DNA from: Piliocolobus tephrosceles
Lineage: Eukaryota > Chordata > Mammalia > Primates > Cercopithecidae
Direction of reading: 5' to 3'
Length of the DNA: 64,000 nt
Assembly (NCBI RefSeq): GCF_002776525.5
Contig: NC_045443.1
Coordinates: 52,007,216 to 52,071,215 of the forward strand
Each line of letters opens with the position of its first letter. The stretch's first letter is position 1. The translations under genes were made by a program, and so were the position numbers. Below, in pieces: positions 1 through 10,438 of the stretch. A model generated the notes under the pieces. It saw only the letters and a program-made list of their open reading frames with translations, was not told where the DNA came from and did no database searches.

Positions 1-343
1 TTGGTGTAGGCACTGGAGGGAATCTCCTGGCCTGTGGGTTGCGAAGACCATGGGAAAAGCACAGTGTCTGGGCTGGAGTGCACCATTCCTCATGGCACAG
101 TCCCTAATGGCTTCCTTTGGCTAGGAGAGGGAAGTTCCCCAACCCCTTGTGCTTCCTGTGTGAGGCGACGCCCCACCCTGCTTTGGCTCACCGTTTTTGG
201 GCTACACCCACTGTCCAACCAGTCCCAGTGAGATGAACCGGGTACCTCAGTTGGAAATGCAGAATTCACCTGTCTTCTGCGTTGATCTCGCTGGGAGCTG
301 CAGATAGGAGCTGCTCCTATTTGGTCAGCTTGCCAGCAATCCC
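1..343 (-). mobile_element. L1 5'UTR fragment (antisense)
   Basis: Read on the - strand this matches the first few hundred bases of a primate L1 5'UTR. It parallels 16,870-17,155, sharing 'cccagtgagatgaacc', 'ctgggagctg' and 'gctcctattyggyca'. The element's 5' end lies near 343, where a degenerate form of the YY1-type start motif occurs. The rest of the element would lie left of the window. It is more diverged than the two L1s at 5-17 kb. Confidence 0.75.
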
Positions 344-1140
344 TGTCTTGCTTTCTTGTTCCCCTCCTTTGCCAGGTCCCCATTCTCTACATGGTCTCTA
401 CCACCTTCCAGCAGATGTAGGATGCTCTGCAGGTTGTGGGCCAGAGAGGTCAGTTGCCTCACTCCAACATCTGTGGCCTATTTCATTTCTGCTTTATCCT
501 GCTCCAGCCTTTGCTCCTGTCTTGCAATTTCTTGGTCAGGCAGCTCTGCAGGTTGCCAACAGTCAGTGCTGTCATTCAGATCATCGCAGTTTGCCCCTAA
601 AGATCTCCACTGTGCTGTGAAGTATGTGGGAACTGTTCTGCATCACTCACTTGGGGAAGTTCAGGAGACCTGCATTTTTGTACTGTTTTCAGAAGCTCTC
701 CTATGTCCTGAAGGGAAGACCTGTTCATTTCATTTAGAAATCTCAAGCAGAGGGTTTGGAGCATTTGAGGACTGGCCTCGGCATGGTGGATGTGAGGCCA
801 CCACTGGCCTGGGATGCTGGCCCCATCTTGGCTCTGGCCTTTCCGTGAACCTCACCCTGGGCTGAACCCCTTCCAGTCAGCTCTTCCTTTCTTCTCACCA
901 TATGTTATCTCCTGCTCGTAGAGACCACCACAGCAGTGCATGCCTGGATCACCCAGAGTATCTATGCGGTAACTGACACTAGTCCCAGGATTCTGTACAT
1001 TACTAGTACAGCTGTCCAACTGCCCACAGGTGGGCCAGCAGCAGCTGAGTATGCATTTCATGGTGGGCAGCAGGCCCACCATGGCTTCTGAGGGCTTCAC
1101 AGCTCTGGCTCCACTTGCCAGTGGTCTGTGGGCCACAAGT
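344..1140 (-). pseudogene. unidentified broken coding-like sequence
   Basis: On the - strand, long readable stretches join up if a few frameshifts and one in-frame stop are allowed. About 40 codons run from roughly 735 down to 605, containing LNEMNRSSLQDIGELLKTVQ. A shifted frame of about 90 codons follows, from roughly 600 to 345, interrupted by one TAG. It has a charged, coiled-coil-like heptad stretch (EIARQEQRLEQDKAEMK). An open stretch at 852-1136 may be further upstream sequence of the same ancestor. I do not recognise the protein. The lack of introns and the mixed frames suggest a decayed retrocopy or old exon. No poly(A) or target duplication was found, so this is tentative. Confidence 0.3.
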
Positions 1141-1266
1141 TACCACTCAGAACCACGTGGAATGTTCTTTCTCTAACACAAACAAGGGCCCACAAAGCAG
1201 AGTAGACCGTCCACTGGGCTGGGAGGAGGGGAGCCACCTCATGTTCCAGAAAACTATGTCCCTGAT

Positions 1267-1369
1267 TTTGCTGAGCAAATAGAAAGCAACATTACTTATG
1301 CAGTGCCTTGAGGGAGTGGAAAGAGCTCGTGGCAGCCCCTAGCTCAGGCTACTCCAGGCTCCCACCTCA
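1267..1369 (+). repeat. inverted repeat arm 1
   Basis: About 103 bp whose reverse complement recurs at 2,840-2,943 with about six differences, mostly transitions. Shared core: 'gagctctttccactccctc'. The spacer is about 1.47 kb. I could not match it to a known transposon end. Confidence 0.8.
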
Positions 1370-2839
1370 CACTACAGCACAGCTAGAAGGTCAAAGAAGG
1401 GCCATGCCATAGCCCCGGGTCCACAAATGATTCTCTTGGTGCAGTGTGGTGACCTGTCCCTGGTGAGGCTCGTTACCCTGATTTCACATTTCCTTTTGCT
1501 ACAGGGAAGTCTGGTTTTGCCTACAAAGAGTCTATCTTGCTAGATTGAGCTCCTTGAAGAAGGGGCTATGTTTTCTTCATTTCCAATTGAGCTCCTTGAA
1601 GAAGCGGCTATGTTTTCTTCATTTCCATATCATCAGTAGCTAGTCAATGCCCAGTATACACTAGAGGCTTGGTCATTGTTTGTCTTATTTTCTTTTTGAC
1701 TCTCCTCTCACTTAGGACATGTCACTTCCCCTCTTGACCTCCATATGCAGATCTGTGAATAAGGGTAAATGGGTAAAGGCCCCTCTAGCTTTAAAACCCC
1801 TCTGACATAGAGAGAACTTTGAACAGAACCAGAAGCTAAGGAATGATGCATAGAGCATTTGCCCTGGCATGATGGGTAGGATCTACAGATCTGGCTATTA
1901 GGGTGGGATCTTGCCACTTGAATTTGACCCTGATTTTCAAATCACTCACAAGAATGATCTTTAGAGTTGGTGGTTTTGTGTGTGTGTGTTTTTTAGACTC
2001 TGTTGTTGACAACAGCTTCTGGAAATCTTTTCCACAGAGAATAAGGGGGCTTCTTTGGACAAATTGGGTGGATGCAGGCTCTATCTGCCTGACAGCTACT
2101 GTTTGGGCCACATCATGACTGCTACATTCTGCTCCTCTACAGAGGTTTCTTCAGACAATATAGTGTGTCTGGCCCTGTCATTTGTTACAAGTGTAGAAAC
2201 AACAAATGAGAACCTGAAACCTGGGATAAGTGCCTGCCACTGAATCCTGTCCCCTCGCAGGCACATCTACAAGGTGCACCTGTGCTCTGGCCCTCTCTTT
2301 CCAAGAAGACAGACCATAGGAACTTCCAGGATCATGTTGCCTTGGACACCACAGTCTATGTGAACAGCAGGACCGAAGCTGTGAAAGTTGCCATGATGGT
2401 GAGGGCTAATAGGAGGACAGTCACATTAGAAAGGCAGCATCCTGGCCTTCCATGATAGGCTGAGTGACGTGGCCTCTGTCTGCCCACTGGAGCTGCCATC
2501 TTATTGCCAGTTCCTGGAGGAGCACTGTGAGCTCCTCCCCAGGACCTGTTTCTTGGCTTCCCTTTGTCATGACTCCCTCTGGGCTGTGGTGGCACCCTCT
2601 CTGGCCCTGTGGGGGAGTGGGCACAGGGGGAGGAGGGGAGCTGATGAGCTTGAGGCCAGTGGGTGGTCTGCTCTGGCTGTGGCACCTTCTTGGGCCTGCC
2701 CTGGCCTGGCTCCAGGGCTCTGCCTACTCCACCTCTAGGATCCTCAGGCTGCATCCTGCTGGCACTGCATCTTCCACTCACTCTCTGGATGTATTTTGCA
2801 TGTGAGAAGACATGAGTTTGGGGAACCAGGAGTAGAGTG
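1370..2839. other. GC-richer unassigned block between inverted repeats
   Basis: Apart from the tandem duplication at 1,544-1,627, no repeat family is recognised. Several overlapping open frames around 2,356-2,805 lie on both strands. They look like chance frames in GC-rich sequence: no conserved domain, no splice context, and mutually exclusive strands. There is a short T/TG-rich run near 1,976-1,992. Confidence 0.4.
1544..1627 (+). repeat. 42-bp tandem duplication
   Basis: Two adjacent 42-bp copies (1,544-1,585 and 1,586-1,627) begin 'attgagctccttgaagaag' and differ at one base (ggggc versus gcggc). The near identity suggests a recent local duplication. Confidence 0.95.
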
Positions 2840-2943
2840 CTGAGGTGGGAGCCTAGAGTAGCCTGAGCTAGGGGCTGCCATGAGCTCTTTCCACTCCCTC
2901 AAGGCGCTGCATAAGTAATGTCGCTTTCTATTTGCTTAGCAAA
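2840..2943 (-). repeat. inverted repeat arm 2
   Basis: Reverse-complement partner of 1,267-1,369, about 94-95% identical by eye. It abuts the start of the MaLR-type LTR at about 2,950. Confidence 0.8.
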
Positions 2944-2949
2944 TAGAAA

Positions 2950-3330
2950 CGTAAGTTCAAAACTTATGTTGAAATGTAATCACTTTTGGGATAGTACTGC
3001 AAAGTGGGACTGTTAAGAGGGCTGTTCGGCCAAGAGGGCTCTGCCTTCATGAATGGATTAACGTCATTGTTATGGGAATGGGTTCATTGCTGCAAGAGTA
3101 AATGGTCATAAAAATGAGTTTGCTTTCTTGCTTTCTCACTTGCTCCCTCTTTTGCCCTTCTGTCATTGTTCCTGGGAGGATGCAGCACGAAGGCCCTTAC
3201 CAGATGCTAGTGCCATGCTCTTGGACTTCCCAGCCTCTAGAGCCACAAGCCACATAAATTTCCATTCATTATAAAGTACTCAGTCTGTGGTATTCTGTTA
3301 TAGCAACATTAAGTGAACTAAGTTAATACC
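2950..3330 (+). mobile_element. MaLR LTR (MST/MLT1 type)
   Basis: It opens like MaLR LTRs ('aacttatgttgaaatgtaatcac'), has 'agggctctgccttcatgaatgg' in the middle, and the 3' signature 'cttggacttcccagcctc', 'ccagtctgtggtattctgttatagcaac' (short stretches recognised), ending in 'aagtgaactaag'. It is a diverged solo LTR; the subfamily is uncertain. Confidence 0.7.
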
Positions 3331-3511
3331 TATGTTCTTAGTTTTCTGAGAATTTTTATCATGATTAGATACTGAATTTTGTCAAATGATTTTGCTACAT
3401 GAATTGATATGATCATATGATTTTTATCATTTGTTCATGTGGGGGATTACATTGATTGAATTTTGAATATTGCACCAGCCTTGCCTACCTGGAATAAATA
3501 CCACTTGGTAT
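3331..3511 (-). mobile_element. old L1 ORF2 fragment
   Basis: Antisense L1 reverse-transcriptase-region sequence ('ttgaattttgaatattgcacc', 'gccttgcctacctggaataaa'). It continues after the ERV1 LTR at 4,127, so it was one L1 before the LTR inserted. Confidence 0.65.
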
Positions 3512-4122
3512 TGATATAGGAATTAAAAAGAAATTATTTAGGCAGATAGTGAGGGTAAGGAAGTAGTGAAAAACAGCCCCCAAATAATTTTCTTTTCTAA
3601 CAAAGAGCAGCCAGTAAAATTGAACTACAGACATAGACAAGTAAGCTGGAAGCTTGCAGGGGTGAATGCTGGCAGTTGTGTCAATGGGAAAGGGGCTACC
3701 TGAGGGTTAGGCATGTTCAAAATGGTGGTTCCATCTTCCCTTTTCCTAGCCAATCATGTGTGCAGTCAGAAGCAGACAACATGGTGCTGACCAGGCAAAG
3801 ACACAATTTGCATAATATTAGGGTGCAGTGGCCAGCTTCTTCTTGTGCTATGTAAATGTCACACCTGGTCCAACCAATTTTTGGGTAAATCAGACACCAC
3901 CTCCTCAAGCCAGTCTGTAAAACCCTGTGCACTCCACTGTGGGCAGGAGGTCTCACTTGGGCACTCCTTTCTCTGGCAGAAGAGAGAGAACTAATCTCCT
4001 TTCTCTTTCTTTTGCCTACTAAACCACTCCTAAACCCACTTCTTGTGTGTCTGTGTACTCAATTTCCTTGGTATGAGATGATGAACCTCAGGTATTTACC
4101 TGAGACAAATGACACTGCTTCA
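3512..4122 (+). mobile_element. solo ERV1 LTR with 4-bp target duplication
   Basis: A 611-bp LTR begins TG (tgataTAGG) and ends CA (gacactgcttca). It is flanked by GTAT at 3,508-3,511 and 4,123-4,126. A 4-bp duplication is typical of class I (gammaretrovirus-like) ERVs. The 3' part has the U5-like string 'ggtatttacctgagacaaat' seen in MER4-group LTRs. No internal region remains, so it is a recombined solo LTR. It interrupts an older antisense L1. Confidence 0.8.
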
Positions 4123-4718
4123 GTATGAGGTATGATTCTCTTTATATGGTTTGAATTTGATTTGCTAATACTTTGTTGATAATTGCATCACGAGAAATAT
4201 TGATCTTAGTTTTACTTTTTTTTTTTTTTTTTTTTTTATCATACTGCCTTTGTCTGGATTTAGTATCAGAGTAATACTGGCTTCATAAAATGAGCTGGGA
4301 AGTGTTCCCACACGTCTTATATTCTGGAAGAGATTATGTAAAGTTGTTGGTAATGTCTTTAAATGTTTGGTAGAATTCTCCAGGGAAACCACTTGAACAT
4401 GGAGACATCTTTAAAGGAGATTTTATATTATGAATTCAATTTATTTAATTGTTACGGCCTTATTCAGATTACTTATTTCATCTCAAGTTCGGGTAGTTTG
4501 CGTTTTTTAAGAGATTGGGCCAATTCTTCTAAATTGTCAAATTTATGAGCATAAGGCTTTTCATAGTATTCTCTTATTATCCTGTTACTTATTTTCTATT
4601 TTATTGTATTTTATATATGTATATGTACGTATACTTTTAATCTCTCTTAAAATCTCTGCCCTTTAGTTGGTGTATTTGAACTATTTACATTTATGGTAAC
4701 TACAATTAAATCTGTCTC
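4123..4718 (-). mobile_element. old L1 ORF2 fragment, continued
   Basis: Continuation of the 3,331-3,511 L1, antisense. It contains ORF2-like 'ggcttcataaaatgagctgg' and related sequence to about 4,550. A long T run sits at 4,218-4,238. The end toward 4,718 is AT-rich and only loosely L1-like. Confidence 0.6.
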
Positions 4719-5020
4719 TTTTTTTTTTTTGGAGACAGTGTCTCACTCTGTCACCCCGGCTGGAGTGCAGTGGCGCAATGTCTGCTCTGCATTGCCCCCC
4801 AGGTTCATGCTGTTCTTCTGCCTCAGCCTCCTAATAGCCGAGCAGCAGCTGACTAATAGCAGCTGACTAATAGCAGCAGCCTCCCTAGCAGCTGACCCGA
4901 ATAGCTGCCACAATGCCTGGGAAATTTTTTTGCATTTTTAGTCGAGGTGGGGTTTTATCGCGTTAGCCAGGATGGTCTCGATCTCCTGACTTCTTGATCC
5001 ACCTGCCATGACCTTCCAAA
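4719..5020 (-). mobile_element. Alu with internal micro-expansion
   Basis: Antisense Alu starting with a poly(T) tract and 'ggagacagtgtctcactctg'. The 5' head is truncated at about 5,020. The middle, where 'gagtagctgggactacagg' is expected, instead holds two exact 14-bp units (agcagctgactaat at 4,844-4,857 and 4,858-4,871) and a degenerate third near 4,884. Confidence 0.85.
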
Positions 5021-5310
5021 AATCTGTCATTTTATTATTTGTTTTCTATTTGTTTTCTCTGTTTCTTGGTCCTTTGTTTATCTCCTCTTTCTTTTCTTTC
5101 TTTTTTTTTTTTTATTATACTTTAAGTTATAGGGTACATGTGCAAAATGTGCAGGTTTGTTACATATGTATATATGTGCCATGTTGCTGTGCTGCACCCA
5201 TTAACTCATCATTTACATTAGGTATATCTCCTAATGCTATCCCTCCCCCCTGCCCACAATAGGACCCGGTGTGTGATGTTCCCCTTCCTGTGTCCAAGTG
5301 ATCTCATTGT

Positions 5311-8300
5311 TCAGTTTCCACCTATGAATGAGAATATGCAGTATTTCATTTTCTGTTCTTGCGATAGTTTGCTGAGAATGATGGTTTCCAGTTGCATCCA
5401 TGTGCCTACAAAGGACACAAACTCATCCTTTTTTATGGCTGCATAGTATTTCATGGTGTATATGTGCCACATTTTCTTAATCCAATCTGTCACTGATGGA
5501 CATTTGGTTTGATTCCAAGTCTTTGCTATTGTGAATAGTGCCGCAATAAACATATGTGTGCATGTGTCTTTATAGCAGCATGATTTATAATCTTTTGGGT
5601 ATATCCCCAGTAATGGGATGGTTGGGTCAAATGGTATTTCTAGTTCTAGATCCTTGAGGAATTGCCACACTGTTTTCCACAATGGTTGAACTAGTTTACA
5701 GTCCCACCAACAGTGTAAAAGTGTTTCTATTTCTCCACATCCTCTCCAGCACCTGTTGTTTCCTGACTTTTTAATGATTGCCATTCTAACTGGTGTGAGA
5801 TGGTATCTCATTGTGGTTTTGATTTGCATTTCTCTGATGGCCAGTGATGGTGAGCATTTTTTCATGTGTCTGTTGGTTGTATGAATGTCTTTCTTTGAGA
5901 AGTACCTGTTCATATCCTCTGCCTGCTTTTTAATGGGGTTGTTTGTTTTTTTCTGGTAAATTTGATTGAGTTCTTTATAGGTTCTGGAAATTAGCCCTTT
6001 GTCAGATGAGTAGATTGCAAAACTTTTCTCCCATTCTGTAAGTTGCCTGTTCACTCTAATGGTAGTTTCTTTTGCCGTGCAGAAGCTCTTTAGTTTAATT
6101 AGATCCCATTTGTCAATTTTGGCTTTTGTTGCTGTCGCTTTTGGTGTTTTAGACATGAAGTCCTTGCCCATGCCTATGTCCTAAATGGTATTGCCAAGGT
6201 TTTCTTCTAGGGTTTTTATGGTTTTAGGTCTAACATTTAAGTCTCTAATCCATCTTGAATTAATTTTTGTATAAAGAGTAAGGAAAGGATCCAGTTTCAG
6301 CTTTCTACTTATGGCTAGCCAATTTTCCCAGCACCATTTATTAAATAGGGAATCCTTTCCCCATTTCTTGTTTTTCTCAGGTTTGTCAAAGATCTGATGG
6401 CTGTAGATGTGTGATATTATTTCTGAGGGCTCGGTTCTGTTCCTGGTCTATATCTCTGTTTTGGTACCAGTACCATGCTGTTTTGGTTACTGCAGCCTTG
6501 TAGTATAGTTTGAAGTCAGGTAGCATGATGCCTCCAGCTTTGTTCTTTTGGCTTAGGATTGTCTTGGTAATGTGGGGTCTTTTTTGGTTCCATATGAACT
6601 TTAAAGCCGTTTTTTCCAATTCTGTGAAGAAACTCATTGGTAGCTTAATGGGAATGGCATTGAATCTACAAATTACCTTGGGCAGTATGGCCATTTTCAC
6701 AATATGATTCTTCCTATCCATGAGCATGGTATGTTCTTCCATTTGTTTGTGTCCTCTTTGATTTCACTGAGCAGTGGTTTGTAGTTCTCCTTGAAGAGGT
6801 CCTTTACATCCCTTGTAAGTTGGATTCCTAGGTATTTTATTCTCTTTGAAGTAATTGTGAATGGGAGTTCATTCATGATTTGGCTCTCTGTCTGTTACTG
6901 GTGTGTAAGAATACTTGTGATTTTTACACATTGATTTTGTATCCTGAGACTTTGCTGAAGTTGCTTATCAGCTTAAGGAGATTTTGGGCTGAGATGATGT
7001 GGTTTTCTAAATATACAATCATGTCATCTGCAAACAGGGACAATTTGACTTCTTCTTTTCCTAACTGTATACCCTTGATTTCTTTCTCTTGCCTGATTGC
7101 CTTAGCCAGAACTTCCAACACTATGTTGAATAGGAGTGGTGAGAGAGGGCATCCCTGTCTTGTGCCAGTTTTCAAAGGGAATGCTTCCAGTTTTTGGCCA
7201 TTCAGTATGATATTGGCTGTGGTTTTGTCATAAATAGCTCTTATTATTTTGAGATATGTTCCATGAATACAGAATTTATTGCGAGTTTTTAGCATGAAGG
7301 GCTGTTGAATTTTGTCAGAGGCCTTTTCTGCATCTATTGAGATAATCATGTGGTTTTTGTCTTTGGTCTGTTTATATGCTGGATTATGTTTATTGATTTG
7401 CATCTGTTGAACGAGCCTTGCATCCCAGGGATGAAGCCCACTTGATCATGGTGGATAAGCTTTTTGATGTGCTGCTGGATTCAGTTTGCCAGTATTTTAT
7501 TGAGGATTTTTGCATCGATGTTCATCAGGGATATTGGTCTAAAATTCTCTCTTTTTTTTTTTGTATCTCTGTTAGGCTTTGGTATCAGGATGATATTGGC
7601 CTCATAAAATGAGTTAGGGAGGATTCCCTCTTTTTCTATTGATTGGAATAGTTTCAAAAGGAATGGTGTCAGCTCTTCCTTGTACCTCCAGTAGAATTCA
7701 GCTGTGAATCCATCTGGTCCTGGACTTTTTTTTGGTTGGTAGGCTATTAATTATTGCCTCAATTTCAGAGCCTACTATTGGTCTATTCAGGGATTCAACT
7801 TCTTCCTTGTTTAGTCTTGGGAGAGTGTAAGTGTCCAGGAAATTATCCATTTCTTCTAGGTTTTCTAGTTTATTTGTGTAGAGGTGTTTATAGTATTCTC
7901 TGATGGTAATTTGTATTTCTGTGGTGTTGGTGGTGATATCCCCTTTATCACTTTTTATTGCATCTATTTGATTCTTCTCTCTTTTCTTCTTTATTCTTCT
8001 TGCTAGCGGTCTATCAATTTTGTTGATCTTTTCAGAAAACCGGCTCCTGGATTCACTGATTTTTTGGAAGGTTTTTTTGTGTCTCTATCTCCTTCAGTTC
8101 TGCTCTGATCTTAGTTATTTCTTGCCTTCTGCTAGCTTTTGAATGTGTTTGCTCTTGCTTCTCCAGTTCTTTTAATTGTAATGTTAGGGTGTCAATTTTA
8201 GATCTTTTCAGCTTTCTCTTGTGGGCATTTAGTGCTATAAATTTCCCTCTACACACTGCTTTAAATGTGTCCCAGAGATTCTGGCACATTGTATCTTTGT

Positions 8301-9135
8301 TCTCATTGGTTTCAAAGAACATCTTTATTTCTGCCTTCATTTTGTTATTTAGCCAGTAGTCATTCAGGAGCAGGCTGTTCAGTTTCCATGTAGTTGAGTG
8401 GGTTTGATTGAGTTTCTTAGTCCTGAGTTGTAGTTTGATTGCACTGTGGTCTGAGAGACAGTTTGTTATAATTTCCGTTCTTGTACATTTGCTGAGGAGT
8501 GCTTTACTTCCAATTATGTGGTCAATTTTGGAATAAGTGAGATGTGGTGCTGAGAAGAATGTATATTCTGTTGATTTGGGGTGGAGAGTTCTGGAGATGT
8601 CTATTAAGTCCGCTTGGTGCAGAGTTGAGCTCAATTCCTGGATATCCTTTTTAACTTTCTGTCTCATTGATCTGTCTAATGTTGACAGTGGGGTGTTAAA
8701 ATCTCCCATTATTATTGTATGGGAGTCTAAGTCTCTTTGTAAGTCTCTAAGGACATGCTTTATGAATCTGGGTTCTCCTGTATTGGGTGCATATATATTT
8801 AGGATAGTTAGCCTTCCTGATGAATTGATCCTTTTACCATTATGTAATGGCCTTCTTTGTCTCTTTTGATCTCTGATGGTTTATAGTCTGTTTTATCAGA
8901 GACTAGGATTGCAACCCCTGCTTTTTTTTTGTTTTCCATTTGCTTGGTAGATCTTCCTCCATCCCTTTATTTTGAGCCTATGTGTGTGTCTGCATGTGAG
9001 ATGGGTCTCCTGAGTATGCAAACTGATGGGTCTTGACTCTATCCAATTTGCCAGTCTGTGTCTTTTAGTTGGACCATTTAGTCCATTTACATTTAAGGTT
9101 AATATTGTTATGTGTGAACTTGATCCTGTCATTAT
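5311..9135 (-). pseudogene. decayed L1 ORF2 (copy A)
   Basis: The frame is broken into several open pieces. The C-terminal 286 residues (5,311-6,171) include the zinc-knuckle-like HCWWDC motif. A reverse-transcriptase piece (6,924-7,403) retains LSLFADDM and TRQGCPLSPLLFN. An endonuclease piece (8,053-8,709) retains MGDFNTPL and SDHSAI. Frameshifts and stops separate them, for example between 7,418 and 7,730 and around 8,060. ORF2p normally supplies endonuclease and reverse transcriptase for target-primed retrotransposition. This copy cannot make it. Confidence 0.9.
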
Positions 9136-9382
9136 GATATTAGCTGGTTATTTTGCTCACTAGTTGATGCAGCTTCTTCCTAGCATTGATGGACTTCCAT
9201 TTTGACATGTTTTTGCAATGGCTTGTACCTGTTGCTCCTTTCCATGTTTAGTGCTTCCTTCAGGATCTCTTTTAGGGCAGGCCTGGTGGTGAGAAAAGCT
9301 CTAAGCATTTGCTTGTCTGTAAAGGATTTTATTTCTCCTTCACTTATGAAACTTCGTTTGGCTGGATATGAAATTCTGGGTT

Positions 9383-9397
9383 GAAAATTCTTTTCTT
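9383..9397. repeat. target-site duplication, left copy
   Basis: GAAAATTCTTTTCTT, identical to 15,301-15,315. It flanks the young L1 and contains the TTTT/A-like cut context on the opposite strand. Confidence 0.95.
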
Positions 9398-10438
9398 GGG
9401 GGGCGGAGCAAGATGGCCGAATAGGAACAGCTCCAGTCTCCGTCTCCCAGTGCGAGCGACACAGAAGGCCGGTGATTTCTGCATTTTCAACTGAGGTACT
9501 GGGGTCATCTCACTCGGGAGTGCTGGACAATCGGTGCTGGTCAGCTGCTGCAGCCTGACCAGCGAGAGCTGAAGCAGGGCGAGGCATCGCCTCCCCTGGG
9601 AAGCGCAAGGGGGAAGGGAGTCCCTTTTCCTAGGCAGGGGAACTGAGACACACAACACCTGGAAAATCGGGTAACTCCCACCCCAATAGTGTGCTGTAAG
9701 CACACCGGCACACCGGAGAATATATCCCACACCTGGCCGGGAGGGTCCCACGCCCACGGAGCCTCCCTCCTTGCTAACACAGCAGTTTGCAGTCTGCGGC
9801 AATCTAACCCCAAGGCAGCAGCAAGGCTGGGGGAGGGGCGCCCGCCATCGCTGAGGGTTAAGTAGGTAAACAAAGCTGCTGGGAAGCTCGAACTGGGTGG
9901 AGCTCACAGCAGCTCAAGGAAACCTGCCTGTCTCTGTAGACTCTGCCTCTGGGGACAGGACACAGGTAAAAAATAACAGGGGAAGCAGCAGAGGCCTATG
10001 CAGACGCGAACGACTCTGTCTGACAGCTTTGAAGAGAGCAGTGGATCTCCCAACACGGAGGTTGAGATCTGAGAAGGGGCAGGCTGCCTGCTCAAGTGGG
10101 TCCCTGACCCCTGAGTAGCCTAACTGGGAGACATCCCCCACTAGGGGCAGTCTGACACCCCACACCTCACAGGGTGGAGTACACCCCTGAGAGGAAGCTT
10201 CCAAAGCAAGAATCAGACAGGTGCACTCGCTGTTTAGCAATATTCTATCTTCTGCAAACTCTGCTGCTGATACCCAGGCAAACAGGGTCTGGAGTGGACC
10301 TCAAGCAATCTCCAACAGACCTACAGCTGAGGGTCCTGACTGTCAGAAGGAAAACTATCAAACAGGAAGGACACCCCTACCAAAACCCCATCAGTTCGTC
10401 ACCATCATCAAAGACCAGAGACAGATAAAACCACAACG
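9398..10438 (+). promoter_or_regulatory. L1 5'UTR internal promoter
   Basis: About 1.04 kb, GC-rich relative to the flanks. CAAGATGGCCG at 9,409-9,419 is the YY1-binding start-site motif known for primate L1 promoters. The region drives sense L1 transcription by RNA polymerase II in active elements. Activity here is not demonstrable from sequence alone. Confidence 0.85.

Larger units (their letters stand above)
5101..9397 (-). mobile_element. full-length L1 (host copy A), 3' portion
   Basis: A - strand L1 running from its poly(A) (poly(T) near 5,101-5,113) through the 3'UTR, all of ORF2 (about 5,311-9,135) and the 3' end of ORF1. It is cut at 9,397 by the younger L1. The sequence resumes at 15,316, giving about 6.1 kb in total. 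It is a primate (L1PA/PB-type) element, clearly older than the insert. Confidence 0.93.

Noticed and set aside
356..865. 169-codon + strand open frame
   Set aside because: Low-quality composition with many Cys/Ser; it overlaps better protein-like frames on the - strand.
2356..2781. 141-codon - strand frame overlapping a 113-codon + strand frame
   Set aside because: Mutually exclusive strands in GC-rich sequence, no recognisable domain and no conserved start or splice context.
4844..4900. CRISPR-like spaced repeat
   Set aside because: Only two exact 14-bp units, adjacent without spacers, inside an Alu in a primate genome.
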